A DNA stretch of 64,000 nucleotides, from assembly GCA_949358305.1 (NCBI GenBank), contig OX442314.1:64799369-64863368 (forward strand). The letters run 5' to 3'. This document shows positions 11,701-22,628 of the stretch, in pieces (the first letter of the stretch is position 1; each line of letters starts with the position of its first letter). The notes under the pieces were generated by a model. That model worked only from the letters and a program-made list of their open reading frames with translations. It was not told the DNA's origin and did no database searches. Source of the stretch: Strigamia acuminata. Lineage: Eukaryota > Arthropoda > Chilopoda > Geophilomorpha > Linotaeniidae. The position numbers were made by a program, and so were the translations under genes.

Positions 11701-14110
11701 TAGGAACTTGCTCGGCATGATCCTGTTCAACATATTCCCACATCGCTTTATCGTAACGAGCTTTGTGATCTTCATTGTCGTCAATTCTCCTCAAGGTCGA
11801 ACCCAATTGGTTCAGTGCCAAATTCCAGTTTTGATCCAATTGACCAATTTTCTCATTCGTAGGTAATGAGACTTCATACCGTCCATTCGGAAGACGAGTG
11901 GCGGTCTTGTCAAATCGATCTCTCACGAAATCGGATGTCTTCTCACCAGGGTTTATCCCAATTGAGTCAAGCGTCCATAACTTTTCCAATTCTTTGTACT
12001 CAGGAGAAGTATTCCAGTTAGCATTGGTGATCAACATGTTAGCGTCAGGAAGCAAACTTTGGTGTCCAATTGCTCCTGAAACGATCCATCCAAATATGGT
12101 CTTGATCAGTCCACACTGTTTATTAAGTCTCTTCCTTCCGTTGATGAACACCTCCCACCAGACATCTACACCGAGCAGGATCTCAATGTCATTCGTCTGT
12201 GACGGCAACTCTTCAGCTAGCTCCAGTCCCAGGCCTTTAATCCTTCGGACAGCTTCTGGGTCTACCACTCCTGATACAAAAGGGAGACAATCCGTTGTTA
12301 AGGCCGATACCAGAAGTCCTTTTCTGTCATGTCGAGATTTCAACTTCAGGTGATGAACATCATGACAAGTTGACTTCGGCGTCTGATCATTGAACCGCTG
12401 TGTGGCTACATGAACTTCTCCGTCTTTCTTCAGTTTCAGCTTCTGCGCAAGACTCTTGACTATAAATGAACGGTGACTCGCTGGGTCTATGATTCCGCGA
12501 ACTCTATGGAACTTTCCACCTGGGATCTTCAGGTCCGCAGTAAAGACCATAAGTTGCAGCTGATCGGATGCGACCAACGAGACGCTCACTGTTGCTTCAC
12601 CTGGTGACTTTTCCTTGCCTGAGTCCACTTTGACTAACATCTTTCGGCAGATCGTTGTGTGATGACGTCCACCGCAATGTTGGCAGGAAAACTTCATGCT
12701 ACAGTCGCGCATTTGATGTCCGGTATGAAGACAGTTAAAGCATAATTTATCTTTCCTTATAATCTCCAACTTCTTCGCTACGTCCATCAATTTCTTGCAA
12801 CTGCCATTATGATGCTCGTTGCTATTGCAAAAGGCGCACTTATGCCTTGGCAATTCCTTTCTAGTCCCTCTTGTCTGTTGAATCGCAACGCATGTTGCCA
12901 TGGATGACCTCGGACTTTCTTTTGTTGACTCTGTCTTGTCAACCTTCACCTGCCTCTCTGATCCCAAAGCATCTTCAACGCGTTCCACGTTTGTTACTTC
13001 GTCGGAGATAAAGTCGAGCAGGGTAACTAAATTGTCGGACTTCGCTCCATGCTTCTCATAGAAACGAACGACGATCTTCTTTGGAAATTTCTTCAAAATT
13101 TCCGGTGCTAAGAACATCCCTGATGTTTCAACAGGCACTTTTAGCTGTGCCAGTAGGCGTACAGCCGATGAAATCTGGGTAAGCAAACTCTTCACTGCCT
13201 TAACGGGGTGCAAGTCTTTCACTGGCTTGGCACTTTTCACTGACTTAATCAGTGCAACCCGTTGCGTGTCTTCAGCTCCATAACTCCTCGTCAACTCGGC
13301 TCTAGCAAGTTCGTATGACCCAGTGGTCAATGGAAAAGAAGAAATCAAGGCCGATGCTTCTCCGGTACAGCTTGCACGTAGGTATTGCAGCTTCTCGGTT
13401 TCGGTCAAATCAGGATCATTGTGGACCGCTGTGTCGAATCCACCCAGGAATGACCTGTAGTGAAGCACGTCTCCGCTAAACTTCTCTAACTCAAGTTTAG
13501 GCAACTTGGAGTTTTTCCTTCTTGCAACCATGGACGAGTTCAACCCTGAGGCGGTCAAGTTGGCTGAAGTGTCGGCAATACTGGTTCCTCCTAATCGAGA
13601 AATTGATCGCATTGCGACATCGGCTCTTTTCCGTAACAAGTCCATCTTGTCCTTAACTTCTTCGGCTCGAGTAACATTGTTCATGTATTGTTTGAGGTCA
13701 ACCAGCTTCTTCAGTTCGTTGAGACCATTAATCATCCGAGTAACTTTTCCTTCTGCAGATGCAGCTATGGCTTCGAGTTCTCCGGCATCACAAATGTCCC
13801 TGGACTCATCTAAAAGGTTCTCTAAACCTCCGGTGTGCGTATCCCATACGGCTTCCTGTAATCGGATCTCATCCTTAGTAGGTCCGGTCAAGTGTCCAGT
13901 ATGATGTCCAGCTGAAAGTCCAGCCTGAGTTCCGGTCTGAGGTCCAGTCTGAAGTACAGGCGGAGGTCCAGTCTGTTGTCCAAGTGGAAATCCAGCCTGA
14001 GATCCAGTTAAATGTCCAGTCAAACGTCCAGCTGATGTCCTCGGAATAGGAGAGGTCACTCTCGAAGTAGGAGCTGACATCAGTCTTATGTCCTCTTTTG
14101 TCTCGGACAT
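8738..14110 (-). CDS. gag-pol: Element B gag-pol polyprotein
   Basis: One open frame of 1790 codons makes the structural and replication proteins of the retrotransposon. I start at the ATG at 14110 (A at -3); the frame extends nine codons upstream only from a GTG. Order: TG-rich repeat (about residues 29-77), DUF1759 gag (about 203-360), CCHC knuckles near 425-438, 457-470 and 476-488, DUF1758 protease with DPAS at about 542 instead of DPGS, reverse transcriptase with ADIKQAF (about 877) and YMDD (about 964), RNase H residues D-E-D-D near 1140, 1180, 1212 and 1258, integrase HHCC near 1435-1463, DDE near 1495, 1558 and 1608, then DUF5641. The HHCC finger is ten residues shorter than in families A and C, between the second His and first Cys. 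The frame is open, but protease and integrase may be impaired. Confidence 0.95.
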   Translation of the reverse strand: MSETKEDIRLMSAPTSRVTSPIPRTSAGRLTGHLTGSQAGFPLGQQTGPPPVLQTGPQTGTQAGLSAGHHTGHLTGPTKDEIRLQEAVWDTHTGGLENLLDESRDICDAGELEAIAASAEGKVTRMINGLNELKKLVDLKQYMNNVTRAEEVKDKMDLLRKRADVAMRSISRLGGTSIADTSANLTASGLNSSMVARRKNSKLPKLELEKFSGDVLHYRSFLGGFDTAVHNDPDLTETEKLQYLRASCTGEASALISSFPLTTGSYELARAELTRSYGAEDTQRVALIKSVKSAKPVKDLHPVKAVKSLLTQISSAVRLLAQLKVPVETSGMFLAPEILKKFPKKIVVRFYEKHGAKSDNLVTLLDFISDEVTNVERVEDALGSERQVKVDKTESTKESPRSSMATCVAIQQTRGTRKELPRHKCAFCNSNEHHNGSCKKLMDVAKKLEIIRKDKLCFNCLHTGHQMRDCSMKFSCQHCGGRHHTTICRKMLVKVDSGKEKSPGEATVSVSLVASDQLQLMVFTADLKIPGGKFHRVRGIIDPASHRSFIVKSLAQKLKLKKDGEVHVATQRFNDQTPKSTCHDVHHLKLKSRHDRKGLLVSALTTDCLPFVSGVVDPEAVRRIKGLGLELAEELPSQTNDIEILLGVDVWWEVFINGRKRLNKQCGLIKTIFGWIVSGAIGHQSLLPDANMLITNANWNTSPEYKELEKLWTLDSIGINPGEKTSDFVRDRFDKTATRLPNGRYEVSLPTNEKIGQLDQNWNLALNQLGSTLRRIDDNEDHKARYDKAMWEYVEQDHAEQVPKEERFLDKDTYYIPHHPIIREDRDTTKFRVVFNASSSKKGQYSLNDCLYPGPSLNPDIILVMIRFRLYCIPAIADIKQAFLQFSINPTYRNFLRFLWVAKDYFSKPYSWESLWENLVVLRMTVVPFGVNSSPFLLCAAIRKQAKLFIDVYPKEAEALDQGIYMDDLTSGGDGTQDTSEHCGLLRKILDDAQMPLVKWVTPSEEVFRNLQEEGFHMRSDKFEDLEFIKMLGILWNVQEDVMMFNIPSAENTPRTRREMLSLSASVFDPLGLISPVVLRMKLLLREICSQSIGWDVPISETERQEVEDWCKDIQELKELKIKRWLETYSKRDITLEVFCDASPKAYGCAIYILTDQGKRTLLLSKCRIAPLTKLTLPRLELTAAVIGIRMCSYVTKNFLPGYPITAVRYYSDSEITLAWIKSTRNQWKPYVSNRIQVINEKSEQSQWSHVPTASNPADLLTRPRKAKELRECRIWWEGTEVIPSSSSNEVEMPEDEKRVIPVNIITSVQRDGFREFVTKYDSLKRLIGVYAYIRRWRTRSFGGVYLVRNELDKAERELIRRSQEIYFEDDFEAVREKRDLDKGSPLKNFDLFIDEDGLLRLRSRLRHSPLQYEEQYPILLHPDSWVTRLIIRKTHEDLLHGDLSETLYRVRDRYWVIRQCTTCRIGKLTHNDPLTGDPPADRTTPAAPFATTGMDYMGPIYVRDTQDTSRKVYILLFTCLVSRGIHLEVTEDLSVEKFLLAFRRFCARYGYPARIYTDNAKTFERGNLEIQSWGTLLANDQIRTLFTDQHVIWNFIPPRSPWFGGAWERMVRAVKDKLRKVLRRRLVDLETLQTLSLEIASVINSRPLSYVHDEVDGGYILSPENFLTGGMPKYLLNKSLSAIKRKDLRKLEKKRRQYIFEFWNHWKNSYLKQLRNFHETKGDRGFKNPKVGQVVLLERMGKNPYLWPLARITEIFPGEDGLIRVVKVVDCDQKELIRSVKHIRALEME

Positions 14111-15018
14111 CTTCTTAGAGTAACTTATTCTATTCACTCTCTTAAAGTATATCGCTTCTTATACTAATACTCTTATACTAGTAATTGTGTTAGTATCCAA
14201 TACCCCTGGGTCACAATGCAGACAAGGAACCCACCAAAAGGTATCTTAACTCTATAAACCAATGAGGGACTTAACCCTTAATGGGTATCTTATAGTAAGA
14301 GAAAGTGTAAATGCTTCCCTACCTGGGTAGTTCTGTGAAGCCTCTATTGTTGTCCAGCTGACTGGTCAAGCTTAACTAAGTTGAAGGAATCCCTTGTGTC
14401 TCGATCCCTTATGTCTAACCTGTCTCTCTACTAATCTCTCAAACTGACAAAAAATATCTACTCTATATTTCTTATAATATAACTGCTTTTCCCCCCATAC
14501 TAGGTACTAGCAACTAGAATACCACTGAACAATTCATGCAAAGGTACAGCAAAGAAAAATACAATTCAAATTCACAATTGAAAATCTTAAAACTATATCT
14601 TCTTCCAGGTTGAAGAATCCCACCAGTAGATTGCGTTGTGTCTTGCTTGTACAGTTGACCACCACACCAGTTCAGGCTCAAGCAGGCATCCAGCAGCAGG
14701 TTGACACTTCAAGACTCTTGTAGAAATCCTCATGGAAATGCTGCCCTGATGTTTGAAGAACTCAGCTTTCTTTCACTCCTGGCCTCTCAGGTGTACTGCA
14801 GTTGAACCCTTGAATCCAGTTGAATACTGACTGAAGCTCTCACAAGATGACACTGCATATCATCAGCTCACACTTGTATACATTAGGCCTAGTATGAATG
14901 ATCACTGAATAAACACTAATGCCTTTCTTGTGTGCTGCTTGCTCCTTGATGTGGAAAATCACTGCATCCCTGTTTCAGTCATCCTGGTTCACAGAAGGCA
15001 CCAGAAAAACAATTGCTC
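14111..15018 (-). other. Element B leader with primer-binding site
   Basis: Untranslated leader between the 5' LTR and gag. The probable primer-binding site is at 14983-15003 (element strand TGGTGCC, then about 11 extra bases, then AACCAGG), close to the LTR. No long sense-strand frame runs through this leader, unlike families A and C. Confidence 0.7.
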
Positions 15019-16566
15019 TGTTGCTAACCAGCATGGCAATGTGTTAAGGATTATGGCTCAGCAGCCATCTTGTTTGATGTATAGTGGTATCTGATGGTAA
15101 AATATGTGGTTTCTTCTACCTTGCATGAATTCCCTGAATTTACATGTTGAAAGATCATTCTTTCCTTGTCTGGATTGCTGGGAAGTTGTTGATCAGTAGT
15201 AGTTCATCTAGTTGTCCCAGGAACCCAGCTGGGTGGGGAAAAGAGTGTTTTTTCCTACTCTTCCATTAGGCCTAAGGCAAGAACACTAAGAGAGAGGAAA
15301 AGAACAACTTCTTTATATAACTTCTTTGAAAGAACTCTGATACAATACACAAAAGCATGTGCAAACAAAGATCATACACTTTAAACAATTATAGGTCAAC
15401 CAAACAAGTGTTGGAGCTGACCCTTTAACAATAAGATCATCAATAAAAACACTAGAAACCTTTAAGGCTCCTGTACATAAGAAGAGTAACAATGTATGCT
15501 GGTCCCAATAGGTTTCCGTATTTGGTTCCAGCTTAAACCTAAATACATTTGATTAATTACTTACAATTCAAGTTAGAGCTTACAAAGAATTACTGATAGT
15601 CCTAGAGCAATAAAAACAAGGTACATAGTAGATAGAATACATTGAAATATGATCACTATACATAAATACTGCTTCAGATTTAGCCCTAGAAGCCAACAGC
15701 CAATTAGATTGCTTAAAGCTTGAAAACCCTGAGAATTAATATTTTCCAACTTTAAACCTAACAGAAAAATTGCTAATGTACATTAATATTCCTTAAATAT
15801 TAATAGAATAATTAACAAATATTAAAACCCATGATATCTGACTATTTTCAGATCCAAACAACCTTCAGTGCAGCACTGAAACCAACATGGCTTCCTCATT
15901 GTCAAGGATTGGAGGCAAGCACTGCATTTCAAAGCCAGGAACAACTAGGCATGTGATTACAGGTATTTCCATATTAAATTATCTTAATATTAACTAACTA
16001 ACTCATTCTAAGATGTTGCAGGCAACTGACATTGTCTGTAACAATGTACAGATACAAGGATGCACTTTTAGGCTTAAAGGTGCACCTCGCGATGTTTGCG
16101 GCCCTCGTAGCGCCTCAACCGTAGGTCCTAAAATTCTGCTCTATAGCCCATTGGAAAGAGCTTGAAAAACTCTACAAAATGGTATATTTTACGGATTTTT
16201 AGGATAACTTTTTGATATTGAATTTAACACTTTTTCCCTTCAGGTTAGCAGCTAAGAAATACAAATCAACTCAAATAAAGAACCAGGAAGAACTCAACTA
16301 CAACACCAGACTCAACCTATGCAAGATTTGAAGGTAATAAAATATTAATTAATTTAACTGTATAAATTAAATAACTAGAATAATCTGAACCCATGTCTTT
16401 CAGATCTACTGTGAAGAGCTTTTGTGATGGCTCAAGCACAACTCGCATCACTTTGAAGAGCGGTAATTTCAGATGAGTAACTCTTTGATTCCAGTCAATA
16501 AGAATTAACTTGAAACAAAATTCCTCCTTTTCAGATTTGCATCATTTCCTGTTGCAATTCGCAACA
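15019..16566 (-). repeat. Element B 5' LTR
   Basis: 1548-bp partner of 7138-8685 with the same ends. Differences seen include CAATCAG/CAACCAG near the start, single substitutions around 15468, 15552, 15577 and 15609, and several more towards the right end. Its outer flank is satellite starting CACTTTTGATC. Confidence 0.93.
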
Positions 16567-17705
16567 CACTTTTGATCTCATCACAGTTGACTTAGCACAA
16601 ACACCACAAGACCAATGTCTCTGAATGTTTAGATATAGTGTTTAAACCTTACTAGAAGCCTTCAATGCAAGTTTTAGCAACATCCTAGCAACGATTTGGA
16701 AGAATACACTTTTGATCTCATCACAGTTGACTTAGCACAAACACCACAAGATCAATGTCTCTGAATGTTCAGAAATAGTGTTTAAACCTTAGTAGAAGCC
16801 TTCAATGCAAGTTTTAGCAACATCCAAGCAATGATTTTTGAGAACGGACTTTGGAGCTCATTTGATATCACAAGACCAATGTCTCTGAATGTTCAGAAAT
16901 AGTGTGTAAACCTTACTAGAAGCCTTCAATGCAAGTTTTAGCAACATCCAAGCAATGATTTTGGAGAATAGACTTTTGATCTAATCACAGTTGACTTGGC
17001 ACAAACACCACAAGTCCAATGTCTCAGAATGTTCAGATATAGTGTTTAAACCTTACTAGAAACCTTCAATGCAAGTTTTAGCAACATCCTAGCAACGATT
17101 TGGGAGAATAGACTTTTGATCTCATCACAGTTGACTTAGCACAAACACCACAAGATCAATGTCTCTGAATGTTCAGAAATAGTGTTTAAACCTTACTAGA
17201 AGCCTTCAATGTAAGTTTTAGCAACATCCAAGCAATGATTTTGGGAGAATACACTTTTGATCTCATCACAGTTGACTTAGCACAAACACCACAAGATCAA
17301 TGTCTCTGAATGTTCAGAAATAGTGTTTAAACCTTAGTAGAAGCCTTCAATGCAAGTTTTAGCAACATCCAAGCAATGATTTTTGAGAACGGACTTTGGA
17401 GCTCATTTGATATCACAGTTGACTTGGCACAAACACCACAAGACCAATGTCTCTGAATGTTCAGAAATAGTGTGTAAACCTTACTAGAAGCCTTCAATGC
17501 AAGTTTTAGCAACATCCAAGCAATGATTTTGGAGAATAGACTTTTGATCTCATCACAGTTGACTTGGCACAAACACCACAAGTCCAATGTCTCAGAATGT
17601 TCAGATATAGTGTTTAAACCTTACTAGAAACCTTCAATGCAAGTTTTAGCAACATCCTAGCAACGATTTGGGAGAATAGACTTTTGATCTCATCACAGTT
17701 GACTT
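16567..17705. repeat. Satellite array 1 (about 8 monomers)
   Basis: Tandem 140-141 bp monomers, each with TCTCATCACAGTTGACTT, a GAATGTTCAG or GAATGTTTAG box, GTTTAAAC and GCAACATCC. One monomer (16862-16876) lacks 24 bp between two CACA repeats. The array ends in ACTT, the left target duplication of A2. Confidence 0.97.
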
Positions 17706-19267
17706 TGTTGCAGGTCAACAAGACAGACAGAAAGGAACGGCGATGTGTATCCAATTTCCAGACACTTGAGCTCGCCCAAGGTCGTATGACGTGGCTAGTA
17801 CGAAAATCGCACTGGAAAGCAATAAATCCGCAACAAATGGCATTGTTGTACCGCTGGAACAATGTGGAGAACACCTGCACCAAGTATCCAATAGGTGGCG
17901 GGAACATAAGTTGGCCTGAGAATTTTTAAACTACTCACTACACATTGAATGTGTTTGAAAATAAACCTAAAACAAGAGCTAATAAAACACAACACATTTA
18001 TTCAAAGGTTGGTTAATAACTGAAGAAATTACAGCAATTAGATTGGTTCTTAGAGAACCGCACATGCGCAGTACCGAATATGGCACGCGCCAGGCCGATA
18101 GCGGCGAAATACAGATACACGAAAGATTCCGTTACCATGGTAACGGAGGAAACAAGATTACGGCAAAGTTGGCATTTGCTTAAAAATGCACTAAAAATAC
18201 ATTGAATTACATTGAAATGACCACAAGAATGCGGTGAACAAAAAAGCTAATCACAACAATGTCCAAAAACACGTTAAACAATGAGATATTTGCAATAAAC
18301 CGATCTCGGAAAAAAAGGATTGAAAATAGCCAATCACAGGCTTCGAATATGACATAACGTTAACATTTGAATTTTGATCGCAACAAAAACACAAAATTAT
18401 CAAAGAATACACACTGAATAATAAAGCAATGTAATAGTAAATGCAAATTATGTGATATAAAATACATAAACAACGATTACTAAATGTAAACAGTCGCTTG
18501 GGACAAACATGGCGACCGGCGAACATAACAAAGGTGTTGGATCAAACATGGCGTCCGGCGAACATTACAAAAGCTTCAAAACAACACGAAAATGGAATAA
18601 AAAGCACTAAATGTAATTATGCAATAAAGAATAGATTAAATAATAAGAATATTTGTTCATTCTCTTCACAAAACACCGAGTGATTACACACAAGTTGAAT
18701 AAATACGAATTTATCGGCCAAACGAACATTCCCGGCTGCGCTTTTATGGCAGACGGAAACGAACATTCAAACCAACCAAACGGAAATTCCAAAGCAGTTT
18801 TGATGCATCTAGATAGAAAGAGCATGCTTGAATTAGTCTAAACGAATGCTTAATAAAATTCCAAGTGATTTGAAAAGTACTAAACAAAAGGTTAGAAGAC
18901 GGAACCGTAACTTTACGGGAAACAGAAAAATGACGTCACTAGCATCGCAAATGTATGCTAGGGAACGAAATTTGCACCAAAACAGTTCGGAATCAACACA
19001 AACTCTCAAAAAACAAGTGAATAAATCAATAAATGCACGGAATAAGATATTTGAAATCAATACAAAGCATAAACACTACTAAATATTGAAAAGTATGAAT
19101 AAAAATCAAGTCAAAACACTTTAATAAGCAATAAAAATCTGAAAAGTGAAAAAATACCAATTAGGCAAAGGAAATTAAAACACTTAAAGATTTTAATCAA
19201 CTCAAAGTAAATGGTAAAAAATATTGACAATAAAATAGCACAACAATTTCTACGCTGTCTTGCAACA
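17706..19267 (-). repeat. A2 3' LTR
   Basis: 1562 bp. On the element strand it runs TGTTGCAAGACAG to CCTGCAACA, a 7-bp terminal inverted repeat. The RFX-type palindrome is at 18128-18147. On the element's upstream side it is followed by about 59 bp (19268-19326) to the polyprotein stop, with no polypurine tract. Confidence 0.95.
18128..18147. promoter_or_regulatory. RFX-type 20-bp palindrome, A2 3' LTR
   Basis: Identical to the palindrome at 255-274. Confidence 0.55.
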
Positions 19268-19326
19268 GCGAATTGCCGGCGAGAGGACAGAGATGGAGAA
19301 CCACGCAAAAAATCACAAAAGAAAAA

Positions 19327-22300
19327 TCACTCAAGTTCTAGGGCTCTCACATGCTTGACTGACCTTTTCAACTCACGTCCATCGGGTAGCACAACTTTTA
19401 TCACACGGATTTGACCATCCTCACCGGGAAAAATTTCTTTTATCCTGGCAAGTGGCCAAAAATATGGGTTAGTACCCATTTTTTCTAGAAGCACTATTTG
19501 GTCTACTTTAGGGTTTTTGAAGAACTTATCACCTTTGGATTCATAAAAATTCCTCAATTGCATGAGGTAACTCTTTTTCCAAATTTTCCAGAACTCCCAA
19601 ATAAATTGGCGTCGTTTAATGTCCAGTTTTCTTAAATCTGATTTTTTAATTGCACTCAGTTGTTTGTTTATTACGTATTTTGGCATGCCTCCTGATAGAA
19701 AGTTTTCAGGTGCCAAAATTCTACCACCATCTCCACTGTCTGGGACGTAACTTAAGGGTCGGGAATTTAGCACTGAACTTATTTCCAAGACCAATGTTTG
19801 GAGAGTTTCCAAGTCAACAGTGCTGCGCAGCAAAGTTTTTCGAAGTTTATCTTTTACTGAGCGGACTAAGCGCTCCCACGCTCCGCCCATCCATGGAGAC
19901 AGCGGTGGGATGAAAGTCCAAAGCACTCTCTTTTCGGATAGGAAAGTTTTCACATCTGAATGACCGATGAGTTTCCCCCATGATTGTAATTCGAGGCTTC
20001 CGCGCTCAAACGTCTTACTGTTGCCAGAGAAAATCTTCCCGGGGTATCCGTGGCGTGCCCCAAATCTTCTCATTGCAAGCAAAAACTTTGGCACAGAAAG
20101 GTCCTCTGATACTTCTAAATGTATGGAACGGGTCACCATACACGTGAAAAGCAAGATGTAAACTTTTTTCTTTTCCTTCTTGTTGCTGCCGACATAAATT
20201 GGACCCAAGTGGTCAACTCCTGTGTTTTGGAATGGCGCCGCTGGTGTCACACGTTCAGCAGGAAGGTCACCCGTTGAAGGGTTGTTGCGTGCAAGTTTTC
20301 CTCGTCTGCAAATCTCACATTCTCGTATAACTGTTTGTATAGTTCTTCTTCCTCTAATAATCCAAAATCGTTCGCGTAAGTGATACAAGGTTTCGCTTAT
20401 GTCACTGTGAAGCAACTCCAAATGCACTTTTTTAATTAACAGTCTTGTTATCCAACTATCATAATGCAAAATAATCGGATACACTTCATCAAATGTCAAT
20501 AAAGATTTTTTCAAGCGGCTACGAAGTCGAAGTAATCCGTCCTCGTCAATGAAGAGCTCGAAATTGCGTAGGGTGGAGTGTTTAGACAGTTTTCTTTTGT
20601 TTTTCACATCATCAATCTCCTCAGAAAAATGTAATTTCTGAGAAAACTGCAGGATCTTCAATTGGTTGTCCTCTAACTCGAGTGGCGAGAGAGGCTCACC
20701 GCGCAAAAGTTTGTTTTTCCATCGCAAAATATACGAAAAAACTCTCAAAAGTTTGTTGTAATTCCGGAAACGTTTGAAGAATTGTCCAATAAAACTTTCT
20801 TTAACTTGAATAGTCATCACTACAATTTTTCGTTCCTCTTCTGGAAGAATCTCTTGTATAATTTCTGTTTTTTCTAGTTTTGAGACATCAACTCCAAACC
20901 ACCAAAGTTTATTTTGCATCAATGTTTTTGAGTTATGTGGTCGAGTCAATAAATCTGCTGGGTTAAATTCCGTTGGTACGTGAGACCATTGTTCGGGTTT
21001 GGTTGAAGAAATAATTTCTTGAACACGGTTTGAGACGTATGGCTTCCATACGTTCTTGTCCGAATTTATCCAGGCTAGAGTTATGGTGGAGTCCGAGTAG
21101 TATCGCACTTCAGTGACCGGGTAACCGGGAAGAAAGTTTTCTAACAGGTACTTGGTCATTCGCACTCCTACCACTGCTGCAGTTAATTCAAGTCGAGGAA
21201 GAGTCACTTTTTTCGTCGGCGCAATACGACATTTACTCAACAATAAAGTTCTTTTGCCCTCCAGATTGACGACAAAAATTGAACAGCCAAATGCCTTTGT
21301 GCTTGCGTCACAGAAAACTTCTAAAGTGATGTCTTGACCGGAATAAATCTGTAGCCAACGTTGAACTTTCAATTCTTTCAATTTTTGTATGTCTTGACTC
21401 CACTCTTCGACTTCTTTTTTCTCTGAGTCAAGAATCTTTTCATCCCAGTTTTTTGTCCTCATCCAGATTGCTTGAACAAGTAGCTTCATTTGAAGCACAA
21501 CAGGAGCAATGAGTCCCATTGGATCGAATATTGAAGCCATTAATGAGACAACTTCTCGTTTCGTATTCGGAATTTTTTCAATTGTCGGAATTTTAAACAT
21601 CATGACATCTTCTGCAGTGTCCCATAATATTCCCAGCATTTTTATGATTCCGAGATCTGAAAACTCCTCTCCCCGCATGTGGAATCCTTTCTTTTTCAAG
21701 TTGTCGAAGACGTCTCTACTGCAGGTCGCCCACTTCACGAGGGGAAGCTTTCCGTCGTCTAATATCATTTTCAGTTTCTCGCAATGTGAGGTTGTATCGG
21801 CTGTAAAATCTCCTCCTGACGTCAAATCATCCATGAAGATTCCATCATCGAGTGCGTCGACTTCTTTTGCATGAGTTTCTTCAAATTGTTTCGCTTGTTT
21901 CCTAATCGTCGCACACAAGAGGAATGGAGAAGAAATGACGCCAAATGGCACGACAATCATTCGCAGAACCATTAGATTATTCTACAAATTTTGCCATGAG
22001 TATGGCTCTTTGAAATAGTCACGAGCGACCCACAAAAAACGTAAAAAGTTTGTTTGAGTTGGGTTGATCATAACTTGGAGGAACGCTTGCTTAATGTCTG
22101 CTATTATTGGAATACAATAGAGACGGAATCTCACAATAACGAGTATTAAGTCTGGATTAAGGGAAGGTCCCGGAAATAGACAGTCATTGAGGGAACGCTT
22201 TCCTTTTTTCGCTGAAGAGGCGTTAAACACCACTCTAAATTTCGTCGTGTCTCGATCCTCCTTGATTACAGGGTGGTGAGGTATATTGTAGGTTCCTTTC

Positions 22301-22628
22301 TTCAGAAAACGCTCCTCTTTTGGGACTTCCTCCGCGTGATTTTCGTGAATATACTGCCACATGGACTCGTCGTAACGTTTTTTGTAATCCTCGTTGGCAT
22401 CTATTCTTTTGAGCGTGTTAGCAAGTTGGTTCATGGCCAACTCCCAATTGGATTCCAAGTCGACTTCCTGTCCATTGAATGGCAGCATGACTTCATAACG
22501 TCCATCGTCTAGACGCTTTGTAGTTGATTCGAATCGATCGCGAATAAAGTCGGATTCTTTTTCTCCCGCATTTATTCCGATTGCTTCCAAGTTCCACAGT
22601 TTGTCCAATTTTTCTTGGATGTCTAAGT
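19327..22628 (-). pseudogene. pol: A2 pol part of the polyprotein (RT, RNase H, integrase), broken
   Basis: Continues the gag-protease frame across the nested LTR. It carries the end of the linker, then reverse transcriptase with ADIKQAF. A TGG-to-TAG stop interrupts it at 21982-21984. An 881-codon frame resumes from 21972 with FMDD, RNase H FCDAS, LPRLELTA, YYSDS and NPADLL, the integrase HHCC finger, DDE and the DUF5641 tail. The second integrase aspartate (SDNSKTF in A1) is glycine here (codon 20023-20025), and a Gly in the finger region is Ser (LLHSDIS). The stop, the changed catalytic residue and the LTR insertion make this copy inactive. Confidence 0.93.

Larger units (their letters stand above)
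7138..16566 (-). mobile_element. Element B: BEL/Pao retrotransposon with two LTRs
   Basis: Two 1548-bp direct repeats (7138-8685 and 15019-16566) flank one polyprotein read leftwards. LTR ends are TG and CA. The LTRs differ at roughly a dozen sites with no indels seen. There is no target duplication: the left flank ends ACGG inside the A1 leader, while the right flank starts CACT in satellite. With 4-bp duplications elsewhere in the window, this suggests the element was assembled by recombination between two B copies at different sites, or that the assembly joined them. Confidence 0.93.

Noticed and set aside
14111-14137. Nine extra N-terminal codons of the B polyprotein
   Set aside because: They depend on a GTG start; the ATG at 14110 is in good context.
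17706-19267. The 1.56-kb units as DNA transposons or MITEs with short inverted ends
   Set aside because: They flank a BEL polyprotein as direct repeats, have TG/CA ends, and the whole element carries one 4-bp duplication, so they are LTRs.
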